Below, in pieces: positions 1 to 10,691 of a stretch of DNA of 64,000 nt (positions are counted from its first letter, which is position 1; each line of letters starts with the position of its first letter). The stretch lies in assembly GCF_002869765.1 (NCBI RefSeq), contig NZ_PNOR01000018.1, positions 31,139 through 95,138 of the forward strand. The letters are read 5' to 3'. Origin of the DNA: Deinococcus planocerae (lineage in GTDB: Bacteria > Deinococcota > Deinococci > Deinococcales > Deinococcaceae). The position numbers and the translations under genes are program-made. The notes below the pieces were generated by a model. That model searched no databases. It was not told where the DNA came from and saw nothing but the letters and a program-made list of their open reading frames with translations.

Positions 1-410
1 AATTTCGCGTTCGGGGACGCCACCCGCACGTCGCACGCGAGCGCGAGTTCGAGGCCGCCCCCGAGCGCGAAGCCGCCTATCGCGGCGATCACGGGAATGG
101 GCAGGCTGGCGACCGAATGCATCACGTCCTGCCCGGCGAGGGCGAGTTCACGGCCCGCGTACACCCCGTCGAGCTGCGACAGCTCCTGAATGTCCGCCCC
201 CGCCACGAAGGCCCGGTCGCCGCCCCCGGTGACGATCAGGGCCCCCACCTCCGGATTCTCGATGACGGCCTCGACCGCCTGCGAGAGTTCGTTGAGGGTG
301 TCGGCGTTCAGGGCGTTGAGCGCCTTGGGCCGCGTGACCGTCAGCACCGCGATGGGCCCGTGCTGGTCGAGCTGAAGGTTGCGGAATTCGATCTCGTCGA
401 GCATCGTCAT
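1..410 (-). CDS. Enoyl-CoA hydratase/isomerase family protein (3' part outside window)
   Basis: Only the first 136 codons are present; the reading frame runs off the left edge. The protein starts MTMLDEIEFRNLQLDQ and shows the crotonase signature: TRPKALNALN near the start, the oxyanion-hole loop AGADIQELSQ, and the second loop IGGFALGGGLELALACD. The family hydrates enoyl-CoA in fatty-acid beta-oxidation or does related CoA-ester chemistry in the cytoplasm; the exact substrate cannot be read here. It follows the nucleoside phosphorylase gene by 51 bases on the same strand and may share its transcript. The start at 410 has GAGGGA just upstream; a second in-frame ATG lies two codons later. Confidence 0.9.
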   Translation of the reverse strand, partial: MTMLDEIEFRNLQLDQHGPIAVLTVTRPKALNALNADTLNELSQAVEAVIENPEVGALIVTGGGDRAFVAGADIQELSQLDGVYAGRELALAGQDVMHSVASLPIPVIAAIGGFALGGGLELALACDVRVASPNAK

Positions 411-461
411 TCCCTCATCCTGCCACGGGGAGGTCGGGAGAAAAGAAAGGGTCGCCTCCCC

Positions 462-1178
462 CTACCCCCCCGCGAGGGTCACGATGGCGCCCAGGGCCAC
501 CCGGATCATCCGGTCCACCCCGCCCGCGAGCACGTCGTCCGGGACGAGCTGCGGGTCGCCGATGTCGTTGCTGCACGCGGTCAGGCACCCGGCGCGCAGG
601 CCACGCTGCGCCGCCACCAGGAAGATCGCGCTCGCCTCCATCTCGAAGCCCAGGACCCCGCGCGAGGCCCACAGCCGGGCGTGTTCGGGCGTGCTCGCGT
701 AAAAGGCGTCCTCGGTCATCACCAGACCGACGTGGTGCGGGACCCCGTGTTCACGGGCGGCGCGGACGGCGGCCTCCACGACCTCGAAGCTCGCGGCGGG
801 AGCGTAGGGAGCGCCTCCCAGAAGCTGCCGGGTGGTGCCGTCGTTCGGCACGGCGGCGGTGGCGACCACGAGGTCGGCGGGCTTGACCGCCGGGGTCGCG
901 CCGCCCAGCGTGCCCACCCGGATCAAGGTCCGCGCCCCCAGCCGGGCGAGTTCCTCGGTCACGATGGCCGCACTCGGGCAGCCCATCCCGGTCGTCTGCA
1001 CGCTCACCCGCACGCCCCGGTAGGTGCCCGTGAAGCCCAGGAGCTGGCGGTGCTCGGTGTAGAGCGTCGCGCCCTCCAGGTACCCCTGCGCGATGCGGCG
1101 GGCGCGGTGGGGGTCGCCCGGCAGCAGGACGTACTCGGCCACGTCCCCGGGTCGAGCGCGCACGTGAATCTGGGTCAT
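462..1178 (-). CDS. DeoD/Udp-type nucleoside phosphorylase
   Basis: 238 residues, the normal length for the trimeric/hexameric nucleoside phosphorylase family. The N-terminal LPGDPHRARRIA is the phosphate-binding loop, TTGMGCPSAAIVTEEL and RVGTLGG are core family motifs, and GFEMEASAIFLVA is the base/ribose-binding segment with the conserved Glu-Met-Glu. The enzyme splits nucleosides with phosphate into base and ribose-1-phosphate in salvage. Whether it prefers purine nucleosides (DeoD) or uridine (Udp) cannot be decided from sequence alone. A TATACT box at 1186-1191 ends 7 bases before the ATG, with no Shine-Dalgarno sequence, so the mRNA is probably leaderless. Confidence 0.88.
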   Translation of the reverse strand: MTQIHVRARPGDVAEYVLLPGDPHRARRIAQGYLEGATLYTEHRQLLGFTGTYRGVRVSVQTTGMGCPSAAIVTEELARLGARTLIRVGTLGGATPAVKPADLVVATAAVPNDGTTRQLLGGAPYAPAASFEVVEAAVRAAREHGVPHHVGLVMTEDAFYASTPEHARLWASRGVLGFEMEASAIFLVAAQRGLRAGCLTACSNDIGDPQLVPDDVLAGGVDRMIRVALGAIVTLAGG

Positions 1179-1548
1179 GGGAGCGAGTATAGGGACCTGG
1201 GCCGCCGACCCAGGCTGCCGACGCTGATGAGAAATCCGGCCAGCCCCTCACCCGTCCGGACACCAGGATGAGAGAGGCTTCATGAACCCACGCGCTCAAG
1301 CTCCCTCAAGCTTTCTCATGGATGAGGTTGGTCAGGGCTCCGCAGCCGGGTCTCGGAGGCTCATGCGGGCGCGCTCGTCTTCAGGCTTTCCTCATTCGGT
1401 GGGCTTTTTGTCGGCTTTTCCACGAACTGTAACGCAGTCCCCAAGGTTCAGTCAGGCAGCTTCACAAGGCACTCACGCGGGCTGCCTACGGTAAACCCAT
1501 GCACCGGGGCGGCTAGGGCCGTGCCCGTGCGAAGGTAAAGGAGAACCC
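1179..1548. other. Divergent intergenic region with promoters for phosphorylase and SLH genes
   Basis: 370 bases without a supportable gene. The left end holds the leaderless promoter of the phosphorylase. The right end holds the leader of the SLH gene: a TACGGT -10-like box at 1487-1492 and a Shine-Dalgarno AAAGGAG at 1537-1543. A TTCACA at 1461-1466 resembles a -35 box, but its 20-base spacing is long. The middle is relatively AT-rich with short CAAGCT repeats around 1298-1312; nothing else is recognisable. Confidence 0.5.
1537..1543 (+). promoter_or_regulatory. Strong ribosome binding site of SLH gene
   Basis: AAAGGAG placed 5 bases before the ATG at 1549. It is a canonical site in a window where most first genes have none, in keeping with high expression of an envelope protein. 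Confidence 0.8.
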
Positions 1549-2868
1549 ATGCGCAAGTCCCTGATCATCGCGTCCACCCTGGCCCTCAGCGTCGGCGCCG
1601 CCAGCGCCCAGGACACGACCACCCCCGCCGCACCCGCCACCCAGACCACCCCCGCCCAGGCGCCTCCGGCGCAGACGACGCCGGCCCAGACCACGCCCGC
1701 CACCACGACCCCGGCGACCACGACCGCCACCCCCAGCCAGGTCACGACGTTCAGCGACGTGCCCGCCGGGCACTGGGCGAAGGACGCGGTGGACGTGATC
1801 GTGCAGCGCGGGCTAATCCAGGGCTTCCCGGACGGCACCTTCCGCGGCAACGAGAGCCTGACGCGCTACCAGGCCGCCCTGATCTTCTACCGCCTGCTCC
1901 AGGGCGGCGGCCTGAGCAGCGGCAACCTCAGCCAGGGTGACCTGACCACGATCACCCGCGGCATCCAGGAGGTCAGCACCGAGCTGGCCGCGTTGACCAC
2001 CCGCGTGACCGACCTGGAGCGCCTGAGCGCCGACCAGCAGGCCCGCATCACCGCGCTCGAGGGCCGCATCGCCGCCCTGGGCACCGGCACGGGCACCGGG
2101 GGCGCGGACACCGCCGCCCTGACCGCCCGGATCGACGCGCTGGAGGCCGCCGTGCGCGCGCTCCCCACCGCCCCCGCCGCGGGCACGGCGGACACCGCCG
2201 CCCTGACGGCCCGCGTGGACGCGCTGGAAGCCGCCGCCCGCAACGCCGCGACCACGCCTGCGACGACCACCCCCGCCCCCACGACCACGACGCCCGCCGA
2301 CACCACCACGACGGAGCCCGCTCCCAGCACCGTGGTGATCGGTGACACGACGCCCGTCGCCACCACCCCCACGCGCGGCAACCTGTTCGCCGGGGTGAGC
2401 GTCGGCGCGGCCAACCCGGGCAGCCTGGGCTCCTGCTACATCCCGAACGCGGACGGGCGCCAGGTGAACTTCTGCGCCAGCTTCGGCGGCGTGATCGGCA
2501 GCACCCAGATCATCGGGCCGATTGGTGCCCGCGTGGCCGCCGACTACCGCCCCGGGCCCAACGCGATCTCGGCGGACGTGAACGCGACCATCGGCACGAC
2601 CTTTGGCCGCTTCCAGCCCTACGCGGGCGCGGGCCTGGGGCTGACGAGCAGCCGCACCCGCGACACCGCCGCGACCGGCAACGTGACGGACACCTACCTC
2701 AGCGCCCTGATCGGCGTGGACTTCCAGATCACCGACAGCATCTCGGCCTTCGCAGAAGCCGACGCCCGCTACTACCTCACCAACAAGGGCCTCGGCGCCG
2801 CTCAGGACGGCACCGCCGCCCGCGGCTTTGGCAACGCGGTCAAGGCCGGCCTGAAGTTCTACTTCTAA
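1549..2868 (+). CDS. S-layer homology (SLH) domain envelope protein with C-terminal beta-barrel
   Basis: 439 residues in four parts. A signal peptide ends near ASAQ (about residue 20). A Thr/Pro/Ala-rich linker is followed by one SLH domain (about 68-118: FSDVPAGHWAKDAV, GLIQGFPDGTFRGN, LTRYQAALIFYRLL). An alpha-helical coiled coil runs to about 235 with two near-copies of the unit LTARxDALEAA, then a second Thr/Pro linker. The C-terminal 165 residues look like an outer-membrane beta-barrel ending in FYF, a terminal aromatic typical of BamA substrates. SLH domains bind secondary cell-wall polymer or peptidoglycan, so the protein probably ties the outer membrane to the wall, like the larger SlpA of Deinococcus. 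It is far shorter than SlpA. Its place next to recJ suggests a conserved neighbourhood. Confidence 0.88.
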   Translation: MRKSLIIASTLALSVGAASAQDTTTPAAPATQTTPAQAPPAQTTPAQTTPATTTPATTTATPSQVTTFSDVPAGHWAKDAVDVIVQRGLIQGFPDGTFRGNESLTRYQAALIFYRLLQGGGLSSGNLSQGDLTTITRGIQEVSTELAALTTRVTDLERLSADQQARITALEGRIAALGTGTGTGGADTAALTARIDALEAAVRALPTAPAAGTADTAALTARVDALEAAARNAATTPATTTPAPTTTTPADTTTTEPAPSTVVIGDTTPVATTPTRGNLFAGVSVGAANPGSLGSCYIPNADGRQVNFCASFGGVIGSTQIIGPIGARVAADYRPGPNAISADVNATIGTTFGRFQPYAGAGLGLTSSRTRDTAATGNVTDTYLSALIGVDFQITDSISAFAEADARYYLTNKGLGAAQDGTAARGFGNAVKAGLKFYF

Positions 2869-2887
2869 GCCCGCCGCCGCACCCAGG

Positions 2888-2910
2888 AGGCCCCCACGCG
2901 GGGCCTTCTT
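2888..2910 (+). terminator. Rho-independent terminator after SLH gene
   Basis: Perfect 7-bp stem AGGCCCC/GGGGCCT (2888-2894 with 2900-2906) with a 5-base loop and a T-rich tail, 20 bases after the stop codon. Confidence 0.75.
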
Positions 2911-3076
2911 TCGTTGTGGAAAGTGCAGAAGTCGAGGGCGGAGGGTCAAGGGGGTTCCCGGTTGGCCTTCCGCCTTGTGCATCCCGCAGCGCCCACGTCC
3001 TTGAGGAGCTCCCACCGTCGCGTCCCGCCGGACACCTGCGCGGCGCGGCGCACGTCTGCGGCGCTAGACTGGCCCC

Positions 3077-3423
3077 ATGCGACTCGTGGGGTTCATCCAG
3101 GTGCTGCTGCTCCTCGCGCTCGCGGCGTACCTGCTGCTCGTCGCCCTGGAGAACCCGGCGCCCGTGCGGCTGCCCCTGCCGCTGGGTCAGGGAGAACTCG
3201 CCCTGCCCGCCGGGGTGGCGGTCGCCGTGTTCACGGCGCTGGGTGGGGGGTACGTCCTGCTGCTGCTGCTGCCCCCCCTGTGGCAGGCGCGGCGGCGGGT
3301 GCGCCGGGCGCGGCGCGAGCGCGAGCTGCTCGAACACCGCCTCACCGCCACCCTCCAGGCGCGGCTGGGGGCGCTGCCGGCCCTGCCCCCGTCCGAGCCC
3401 GCCACTCCCCCGGCGAGGAGCGC

Positions 3424-3427
<4 letters not shown>
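3077..3427 (+). CDS. Small LapA-like (DUF1049-type) membrane protein
   Basis: 116 residues. Two membrane helices (about 4-24 and 43-66) are joined by a short loop containing NPAPVRLPLPLG, the NxxPVxxxxxxG pattern of LapA-type proteins. A basic cytoplasmic coil follows (QARRRVRRARRERELLEHRL), then a Pro/Ala-rich tail. In enterobacteria LapA works with LapB in envelope biogenesis; that role is not established here, so treat the name as a fold-level call. TAGACT at 3065-3070 ends 6 bases before the ATG, implying a leaderless mRNA. The stop codon overlaps the GTG start of recJ (GTGA), so the two are translationally coupled. Confidence 0.7.
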
Positions 3428-5585
<2,158 letters not shown>

Positions 5586-5589
<4 letters not shown>

Positions 5590-5870
5590 CGCGCGGGCGT
5601 CGTCGGGGCGGCCTCTTCCACGCCCCCGCCCCCGGGCGCGGCGGTGAGGTCGCGCCACACCCCCTCGGCGGCGATGCCCAGCTCTCTCATCTGCCGCTGG
5701 GCACGGGCCGGGTCGAGCCGGGAGGCGAGCATCGCGCCGCGCAGGTCGACGAACTCCCGCCGCAATCGGCCCAGGACCCGGGCGCACTCCGGGTCGGGGT
5801 GCCGCCGCACCCCCGCCAGGGCGAGGGCGAGACTCCGCCGCGTCCGGTCGCTCGCGTCCCCTTCGTCCAT
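5586..5870 (-). CDS. Small Arg/Ala-rich protein of unknown function
   Basis: 94 residues, not recognised. The first 75 residues look helical and are rich in Arg, Leu and Ala (RRSLALALAGVRRH, VLGRLRREFVDLRGAML); the tail is Gly/Pro/Thr-rich. It has no signal peptide or membrane segment. The ATG at 5870 has GGGAGG 5 bases upstream. Its TAG stop shares the palindrome CTAG with the recJ stop, so the genes converge with a 4-base overlap. Coding status is supported by the ribosome binding site and by a frame open from that site to the recJ stop, but not by homology. Confidence 0.55.
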
Positions 5871-6260
5871 GTGGGCCTCCCGACCGCCAGCGGAGGGGCG
5901 GGGCCGGGTCTGGCCCGTGATGACCCACCCCGCCGGAGCGGTCAGGTCGCGACATCAGACCGGCGCACCCAGCGTTCGGGCGTGACCTCTCCAGACGGAC
6001 GCCCCCGGTTCGACCTGCGCCGCCGGACCCGGCGCGAGGTTGCCGAGGTGCCGCGCCTCCTCTCCCCGGAGTCGGAGGCCGGACGGCCCCTGAGACGGCG
6101 CTCCCCGGCGGCGCCCGAACTGGCCGTCCGACCCCGTTGAGGTGGCGGGGGCCGTGTCCCGGATGGCCGAACCGGGGGCGCACCCTCCCCCCTGCCTGCG
6201 GGATGTCAGGAAGAAGTGACGGCCCGGGCGGTACGCTGGGGAGGCTCGGACCCGACTCCC
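5871..6260. other. Intergenic region upstream of GGDEF gene
   Basis: 390 bases with no convincing gene. It contains a 9-bp inverted repeat, CGGACGGCC (6080-6088) and GGCCGTCCG (6122-6130), 33 bases apart, and a TACGCT -10-like box near 6232. A c-di-GMP riboswitch would be a natural guess before a diguanylate cyclase, but I do not see its conserved core. Confidence 0.4.
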
Positions 6261-7328
6261 ATGTTCAACGACCTCTTCGTCAACTTCTGCGTGCTGTGCA
6301 CCACGACCTTCCTGGTGGGGTGGACGCTGCGCTCCCTCAAGCACGCCTGGACGTGGACCCAGATCGCGCTGCGGGCGCTGCTCACCCTGGCGAGCAGTTT
6401 CGTGCTGATCGCCAACGCGGTGCCGCTGGCGGGGGGGGTGGCGCTCGACCTGCGCGCGGTGCCCGTGGCGCTCGCAACCGTCGGGGGCGGCGTGCCCGCC
6501 GGGGTGACGGTGGCGCTGCCCCTCGTCGTGTACGAGGTCTGGCGCGGGGGCGAGCGGGCCCCGGTGCACGCCCTCACGCTCGGGCTGGTGGTGGGGCTGT
6601 GCGCCCTCGCCATGCGGGGCATTCCCCGGGACGTGGAGAACGCCGGGGTGCGCTGGTGGGTGCCCTTCGGCATCTTCGCCCCGAGCAACCTGCCGCTGGC
6701 GTACGGGGCCTACCTGGCGACCGGGGACGCGGGCTACTCGGCGAGCGTCGCCCTGCTGCTCACGGCGGCGCAGACGGTCGGGATGCTCGCCTCCCAGGCG
6801 ATCACGGTCACGCAGCTCCGGGCGCTGGAGCGGGCCGAGGTGCTCACCGACCTCGCCTACACCGACAAGCTCACGGGCGTGGGCAACCGCCGCGCGCTCG
6901 ACGAGGCCCTGCTGAGCCCGGAAGGCATTTCCCACGTGCTGCTCCTCGACCTCGATCACTTCAAGCTCGTCAACGACACACGCGGCCACGACACCGGCGA
7001 CCGGGTGCTGGAGGCCACCGCCGCCGTGCTGCGTGACGCCCTGGGGGGGCGCGGCCTCGCCTACCGCCTCGGCGGGGAGGAGTTCGCGGTGCTGCTGCGC
7101 GGGCTGAGCACCCCGGGTGCCGAGGAACTGGCCCAGGAGGTCCGCTCGCGGGTAGCCCAGGAGGTGGGCGCCCGCGCGGGCCACCCCGACCTGCACGTCA
7201 CCGTGTCGCTCGGCCTCGCCGGGGCCCACCCGGCGGCCACCGCCCTGGAGCGCGCCGACGCCCTGCTCTACGCGGCCAAGCGCGCCGGGCGCGACCGGGT
7301 CGAGGTAGAGGCGCTCGCGGTGGCCTGA
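6261..7328 (+). CDS. Membrane-bound diguanylate cyclase (GGDEF protein)
   Basis: 355 residues. The N-terminal about 190 residues hold five or six hydrophobic helices, resembling the 5TM-type sensor module, starting with FNDLFVNFCVLCTTTFLVGW. The GGDEF domain follows: LAYTDKLTGVGNRRALDEAL, LDLDHFKLVNDTRGHDTGD, YRLGGEEFAVLLRG and the C-terminal ADALLYAAKRAGRDRVE. The active loop reads GGEEF, so it should make c-di-GMP from two GTP. The inhibitory I-site RxxD normally five residues before this loop is absent (GGRG instead). The ATG at 6261 is preferred; an in-frame GTG at 6216 would add 15 residues. No phosphodiesterase or effector gene is adjacent. Confidence 0.88.
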   Translation: MFNDLFVNFCVLCTTTFLVGWTLRSLKHAWTWTQIALRALLTLASSFVLIANAVPLAGGVALDLRAVPVALATVGGGVPAGVTVALPLVVYEVWRGGERAPVHALTLGLVVGLCALAMRGIPRDVENAGVRWWVPFGIFAPSNLPLAYGAYLATGDAGYSASVALLLTAAQTVGMLASQAITVTQLRALERAEVLTDLAYTDKLTGVGNRRALDEALLSPEGISHVLLLDLDHFKLVNDTRGHDTGDRVLEATAAVLRDALGGRGLAYRLGGEEFAVLLRGLSTPGAEELAQEVRSRVAQEVGARAGHPDLHVTVSLGLAGAHPAATALERADALLYAAKRAGRDRVEVEALAVA

Positions 7329-7339
7329 GCCGCCCGGCC

Positions 7340-8365
7340 TCAGCGCTCGTCGTCCAGCTCGTCCTCGTCCAGGTCCTCGTCGAGGTCGTCCTCGTCCGCC
7401 GCGTCCCCTCGCCAGTCGCGCACAAGGTCGGTGCGGCGCAGGTCGTCCCGCTCACGGGGGGCGGCCAGGCCTAGGGCGTCCGGGTCCCCCTCCCCCGCCA
7501 GGGCCGCCTGTGCGCGGGCGAGGACGGGGGTGTCCTCCCCCCGCGCCCCGTACCGCTCGGCGAGGTAGGCGGCCACCCAGGCGCCGAGGTACCACAGGGC
7601 GAGCTGCGCGGCGTACCCGCCGGGGTGCGCGGGATTCACGCCGGGCGGGTAGGGCACCGCCACCACCTCGTCTATCCGGCTCTCCAGCACCTCGCGGGCG
7701 ATGTTCAGGGCGGGGTCGGGGTCGCCGAGGATCAGGGCGACCTTGGCGTCCCCCTTCTCGTGCTGGGCCTCGAAGGCGCCCGTGACGAGGGGGAGGGGGT
7801 CTCCCAGGACGGGAACGGCCAGCGTCTTGCCCACCCGCGCGAGGAGGGTCTGCCACGCGTGCGGCAGGGCGTCGGCGTCAGGCGCGGCGAGGAGCAGGGG
7901 CGTGCGGCCCCACAGGGTCCAGGCGAGGTCGCGGGCGGGGTTGTCCCCGGTCACCTGTGGGGCGCAGCGGTCCCGCAACCCCGCGAGGAGGCGCTCGGCG
8001 TCCCGCGCCTGATCGGCGTGCCCGCCCGCATAGGCGACGTACTGGGCGGCGTGGTAGGTCGTGCTCAACCCGCCGGGCACGAGCACGTCCACCTCGCTGG
8101 GCGAGCCGCCCGTGCTCACGCGCCGCACGTTCGCCCCCGCCACCTCGGCGAGGTCGGCGTAGTCGCGCGCCGGGTCCGCCGCGTCCGCACTCCCGATCAC
8201 GAACTGGGTGCCGCCCCGGGCCAGCGTGCCGGAGACGAGCAACCCCGCGAGGTGCGCGGCGAGCGTGCCCTCTCCCACCCCGATCACCGCGTGCGGGCCG
8301 GGTTCGGGCTGGGTGGGTCCGGCGTAGCTGCCGGGCAGGCCTGCGAGCAGGGTGAGGGCGTCCAT
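7340..8365 (-). CDS. SIS-domain protein, phosphoglucose/phosphomannose isomerase-like
   Basis: 341 residues. The layout resembles bifunctional glucose-6-phosphate/mannose-6-phosphate isomerase proteins: an N-terminal SIS-like half (AVIGVGEGTLAAHLAGLLVSG) and a C-terminal half with YPPGVNPAHPGGYAAQLALWYLGAWVAAYL. The last 20 residues are almost entirely Asp/Glu. The usual active-site residues of the isomerase are not all obvious, so substrate and activity are uncertain; family membership is the limit of the call. TACCCT (8372-8377) ends 6 bases before the ATG, giving a leaderless start and ruling out the upstream ATG at 8479. It is convergent with the GGDEF gene, 11 bases away. Confidence 0.65.
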   Translation of the reverse strand: MDALTLLAGLPGSYAGPTQPEPGPHAVIGVGEGTLAAHLAGLLVSGTLARGGTQFVIGSADAADPARDYADLAEVAGANVRRVSTGGSPSEVDVLVPGGLSTTYHAAQYVAYAGGHADQARDAERLLAGLRDRCAPQVTGDNPARDLAWTLWGRTPLLLAAPDADALPHAWQTLLARVGKTLAVPVLGDPLPLVTGAFEAQHEKGDAKVALILGDPDPALNIAREVLESRIDEVVAVPYPPGVNPAHPGGYAAQLALWYLGAWVAAYLAERYGARGEDTPVLARAQAALAGEGDPDALGLAAPRERDDLRRTDLVRDWRGDAADEDDLDEDLDEDELDDER

Positions 8366-8440
8366 AGGCCCAGGGTACAGGTGGGAGACGCGGGCCGGGC
8401 AGGTCCGGGGGGCCCGGGGGAGGGAAGCCACGGGCGGAAG

Positions 8441-8494
8441 GCATGAGACCACAAGCGAAAAAGCGCGTGCTGGAGGCACTTTTTCGCTTCATGC
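8441..8494. repeat. Long inverted repeat in intergenic region
   Basis: AAGCGAAAAAG (8453-8463) pairs perfectly with CTTTTTCGCTT (8479-8489). A second outer pair GCATG/CATGC (8441-8445 with 8490-8494) is separated from the inner stem by 7 unpaired bases on one side only. The T run lies inside the stem, not after it, so it is not a standard terminator. Confidence 0.6.
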
Positions 8495-8512
8495 GTCCCC
8501 GCGGCCCCGTGC

Positions 8513-8518
8513 TAGAAT
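8513..8518 (+). promoter_or_regulatory. TAGAAT -10 box without an obvious gene
   Basis: The 17-base stretch GCTAGAATCGCCCGCGT (8511-8527) is identical to the one directly before trpS (10765-10781). Here it faces a structured non-coding stretch and then runs antisense to tRNA-Arg. Confidence 0.5.
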
Positions 8519-8524
8519 CGCCCG

Positions 8525-8606
8525 CGTGCGTCTTCGGAACTCACCCGTCACTCTCCCCGGTTTAACCGGACGGGGCGATAACGAAGACACCACCCCGGAG
8601 GGTGGC
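8525..8606 (+). ncRNA. Candidate structured RNA
   Basis: Downstream of the TAGAAT box. GTCTTCG (8530-8536) pairs with CGAAGAC (8582-8588), enclosing CCGGTT/AACCGG (8557-8562 with 8564-8569); CCACCC/GGGTGG (8590-8595 with 8600-8605) forms a second hairpin. I do not recognise a known family. On the opposite strand the second hairpin followed by TGTCTTCGTT could end the tRNA-Arg transcript, so part of the structure may serve that role. Confidence 0.35.
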
Positions 8607-8620
8607 GTTCGTCGGATGGA

Positions 8621-8699
<79 letters not shown>

Positions 8700-8737
8700 G
8701 GCACGGGTAACCTAGCACGCGTTTCCAAGGAGATCAA

Positions 8738-10675
8738 GTGAAGAACAAAAAGGTCGTGAACGTCCTCCTGGGCGTTCTCGCACTCCTGCTGGTGGTCGGG
8801 ATGGCCTACCAGTTCACGCCCAACGTGGGGAGCCTGTTCGGCAACCGCCAGCAGGGCACCCCCGCCCTGCGGGTAAACGGCCAGACCGTCACCGTCGAGG
8901 AACTCGAGGCGATCCGCCGCGGCAACCCGGTGCTCGGCAGCGTGGACACCGGCGTCCTCGCCGACGACTTCAAGACCTTCGTCGTGTCGCAGGCCGCGCA
9001 GCGCTCGCTTCTCCAGCAGGCGGTGCGGGACATCGACGTGAGCCGCGCCGACGTGAACGCCGAGGTCCAGAAGGTCCGCGAGGCGAACAACCTCACCGAC
9101 AACAAGGCCTGGACCGACGCCCTGCAAGGCGCCGGGCTCACCGACGCCACCTACCGCGCGCAGGTCCGCGACCAGATCGCCATCCAGCGCAAGGTCGAAG
9201 AACTCCAGAAGACCGCCGCCCCCGCCACCGACGCCGAGGCCAAGGCGTACTACGACCTCAACCCACAGGCCTTCCAGAGCGACCCCCGCATCGTGGGCCG
9301 TCAGATCGTGGTGGCCGACCGGGCGAAGGCGCAGAGCCTCCTCACGCAGGCGAGGGGCGGGGCGGACTTCGCCCAGTTGGCGAGCCAGAACAGCACCGAG
9401 TTCAAGGACCGCGGTGGGGCACTGGGTCCCATCGAGAACGGCGCTCCCCGCCCGGTCGCGCAGGTGGCCCTGCCCGCCGAGGTGGGCACGGCGGCCTTCG
9501 CCCTCACGCAGGGCGGGGTGACCGACGTCATCGAGAGCGGCGGCAAGTTCTACATCGTGAAGGTCGAGCGCTTCCTGCCGCCCGCCGTCAAGCCCTTCGC
9601 CGAGGCCAAGGCCGACGCCACCACCGCCGTGACCGAGCAGAAGAAGAACGCGGTCGTGGAGCGGTGGATCACCGACCTCGAACGGAATGCCGAGATCGAG
9701 GCCGTGGACCCCAACTGGAAGACCCAGAACCCCACGGTCGCGCAGGTCGCCGGTCAGAAGATTCCCTACTCGGACGTGGTGTCGCAGGTCGTACAAAACC
9801 AGCAGTTCGCCTCCCTCCTGGGTCAGGTGCCCGGCGAGCAGGCAGCGGGGCTGGTGAACGGTATCCTCAAGCCGCAGGTCGTCGAGGGGCTGATCAGCGG
9901 CTACGGCGCGCAGAAGATCGTGCAGGACCGCAAGTTGCCCCTGGCCGGGACCCGCCAGGAGCTCGCGGCGGCCCTGGCGGCGTACGGCGCACGTGACGTG
10001 CGGGTCACCGACGCGGACATTCAGGCCTTTTACACCGAGAACCGCGCGCAGTTCCAGACGCCCGGCAGCGCCACCGTGAACGAGGCGAGCTTCCCCGACC
10101 GCGCACGGGCGAGCGCCTTCCGGCAGGGCTGGAACGGCCAGGGCAGCTTCGTCACCGCCGCGGCGCGTGCGGGCGGCACGGTCAGCGAGCGCGGCAGCGT
10201 GACGGCGGGCGGCGAGACGCTCGGCGAGGAACTGAACGCGGCGATCTTCACCTCGAAGAACCTGCGCGACGTGGGCGAGGGCAGCCTCAGCGAGGTCGTG
10301 CCCGTCGGCAACCGCTTCGTGGTGGCCTACGTGACCGACCTCAAGCCCGCCACCGTGCAGCCCCTCGCGGCGGTGCGCGGCCAGATCCGCGATCAGGTGC
10401 TCGCCCAGAAGCGGCAGGAGGCGGGTCAGGCGTACCTCGCCAAGGAGATCGCCACCCTGAAGCCCGTGAACAACCTCCAGCAGGTGCTCGCCGCGCAGGA
10501 GAAGCGGGTGGCGGCCCAGGCGCCCAAGCCCCCCGCCGCGACCACCCCGGCGACGCCCGGCGCGGGCAACGGCGAGGACGCTCCTGCCCAGAACGGGGGG
10601 ACGGGCACCTCCTCCACCGGGACCCCGGCGGATGGCGGCGCCTCCAACGGCAACACCAGCGGCACCAACCGCTGA
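8738..10675 (+). CDS. SurA/PpiD-like exported peptidyl-prolyl isomerase with tandem modules
   Basis: 645 residues from a GTG preceded by AAGGAG at 8727-8732. One N-terminal membrane anchor (VVNVLLGVLALLLVVGMAYQF) is followed by a SurA-N-type helical domain and a parvulin domain at about 180-285 (IVGRQIVVADRAKAQSLLTQ, ADFAQLASQNS, GGALGPIENG). A second, weaker copy of the same helical-plus-parvulin arrangement spans about 340-590 (FYTENRAQFQTPGSATV, EGSLSEVVPVGNRFVVAYV). The last 60 residues are a Pro/Thr/Gly-rich tail. It probably folds exported envelope proteins while anchored in the membrane. It stands alone and is followed by a good terminator. Confidence 0.85.
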   Translation: MKNKKVVNVLLGVLALLLVVGMAYQFTPNVGSLFGNRQQGTPALRVNGQTVTVEELEAIRRGNPVLGSVDTGVLADDFKTFVVSQAAQRSLLQQAVRDIDVSRADVNAEVQKVREANNLTDNKAWTDALQGAGLTDATYRAQVRDQIAIQRKVEELQKTAAPATDAEAKAYYDLNPQAFQSDPRIVGRQIVVADRAKAQSLLTQARGGADFAQLASQNSTEFKDRGGALGPIENGAPRPVAQVALPAEVGTAAFALTQGGVTDVIESGGKFYIVKVERFLPPAVKPFAEAKADATTAVTEQKKNAVVERWITDLERNAEIEAVDPNWKTQNPTVAQVAGQKIPYSDVVSQVVQNQQFASLLGQVPGEQAAGLVNGILKPQVVEGLISGYGAQKIVQDRKLPLAGTRQELAAALAAYGARDVRVTDADIQAFYTENRAQFQTPGSATVNEASFPDRARASAFRQGWNGQGSFVTAAARAGGTVSERGSVTAGGETLGEELNAAIFTSKNLRDVGEGSLSEVVPVGNRFVVAYVTDLKPATVQPLAAVRGQIRDQVLAQKRQEAGQAYLAKEIATLKPVNNLQQVLAAQEKRVAAQAPKPPAATTPATPGAGNGEDAPAQNGGTGTSSTGTPADGGASNGNTSGTNR

Positions 10676-10691
10676 AGCTCCACCCCCAGAG

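Noticed and set aside
117..1271. Long plus-strand open frame
   Set aside because: It is a shadow of the nucleoside phosphorylase and hydratase genes on the minus strand, caused by high GC.
2914..3423. 170-codon N-terminal extension of RecJ
   Set aside because: It covers the small membrane protein gene in another frame and has no domain character; GTG at 3424 gives the coupled start.
6080..6260. c-di-GMP riboswitch before the GGDEF gene
   Set aside because: An inverted repeat is present, but the conserved riboswitch core was not found.
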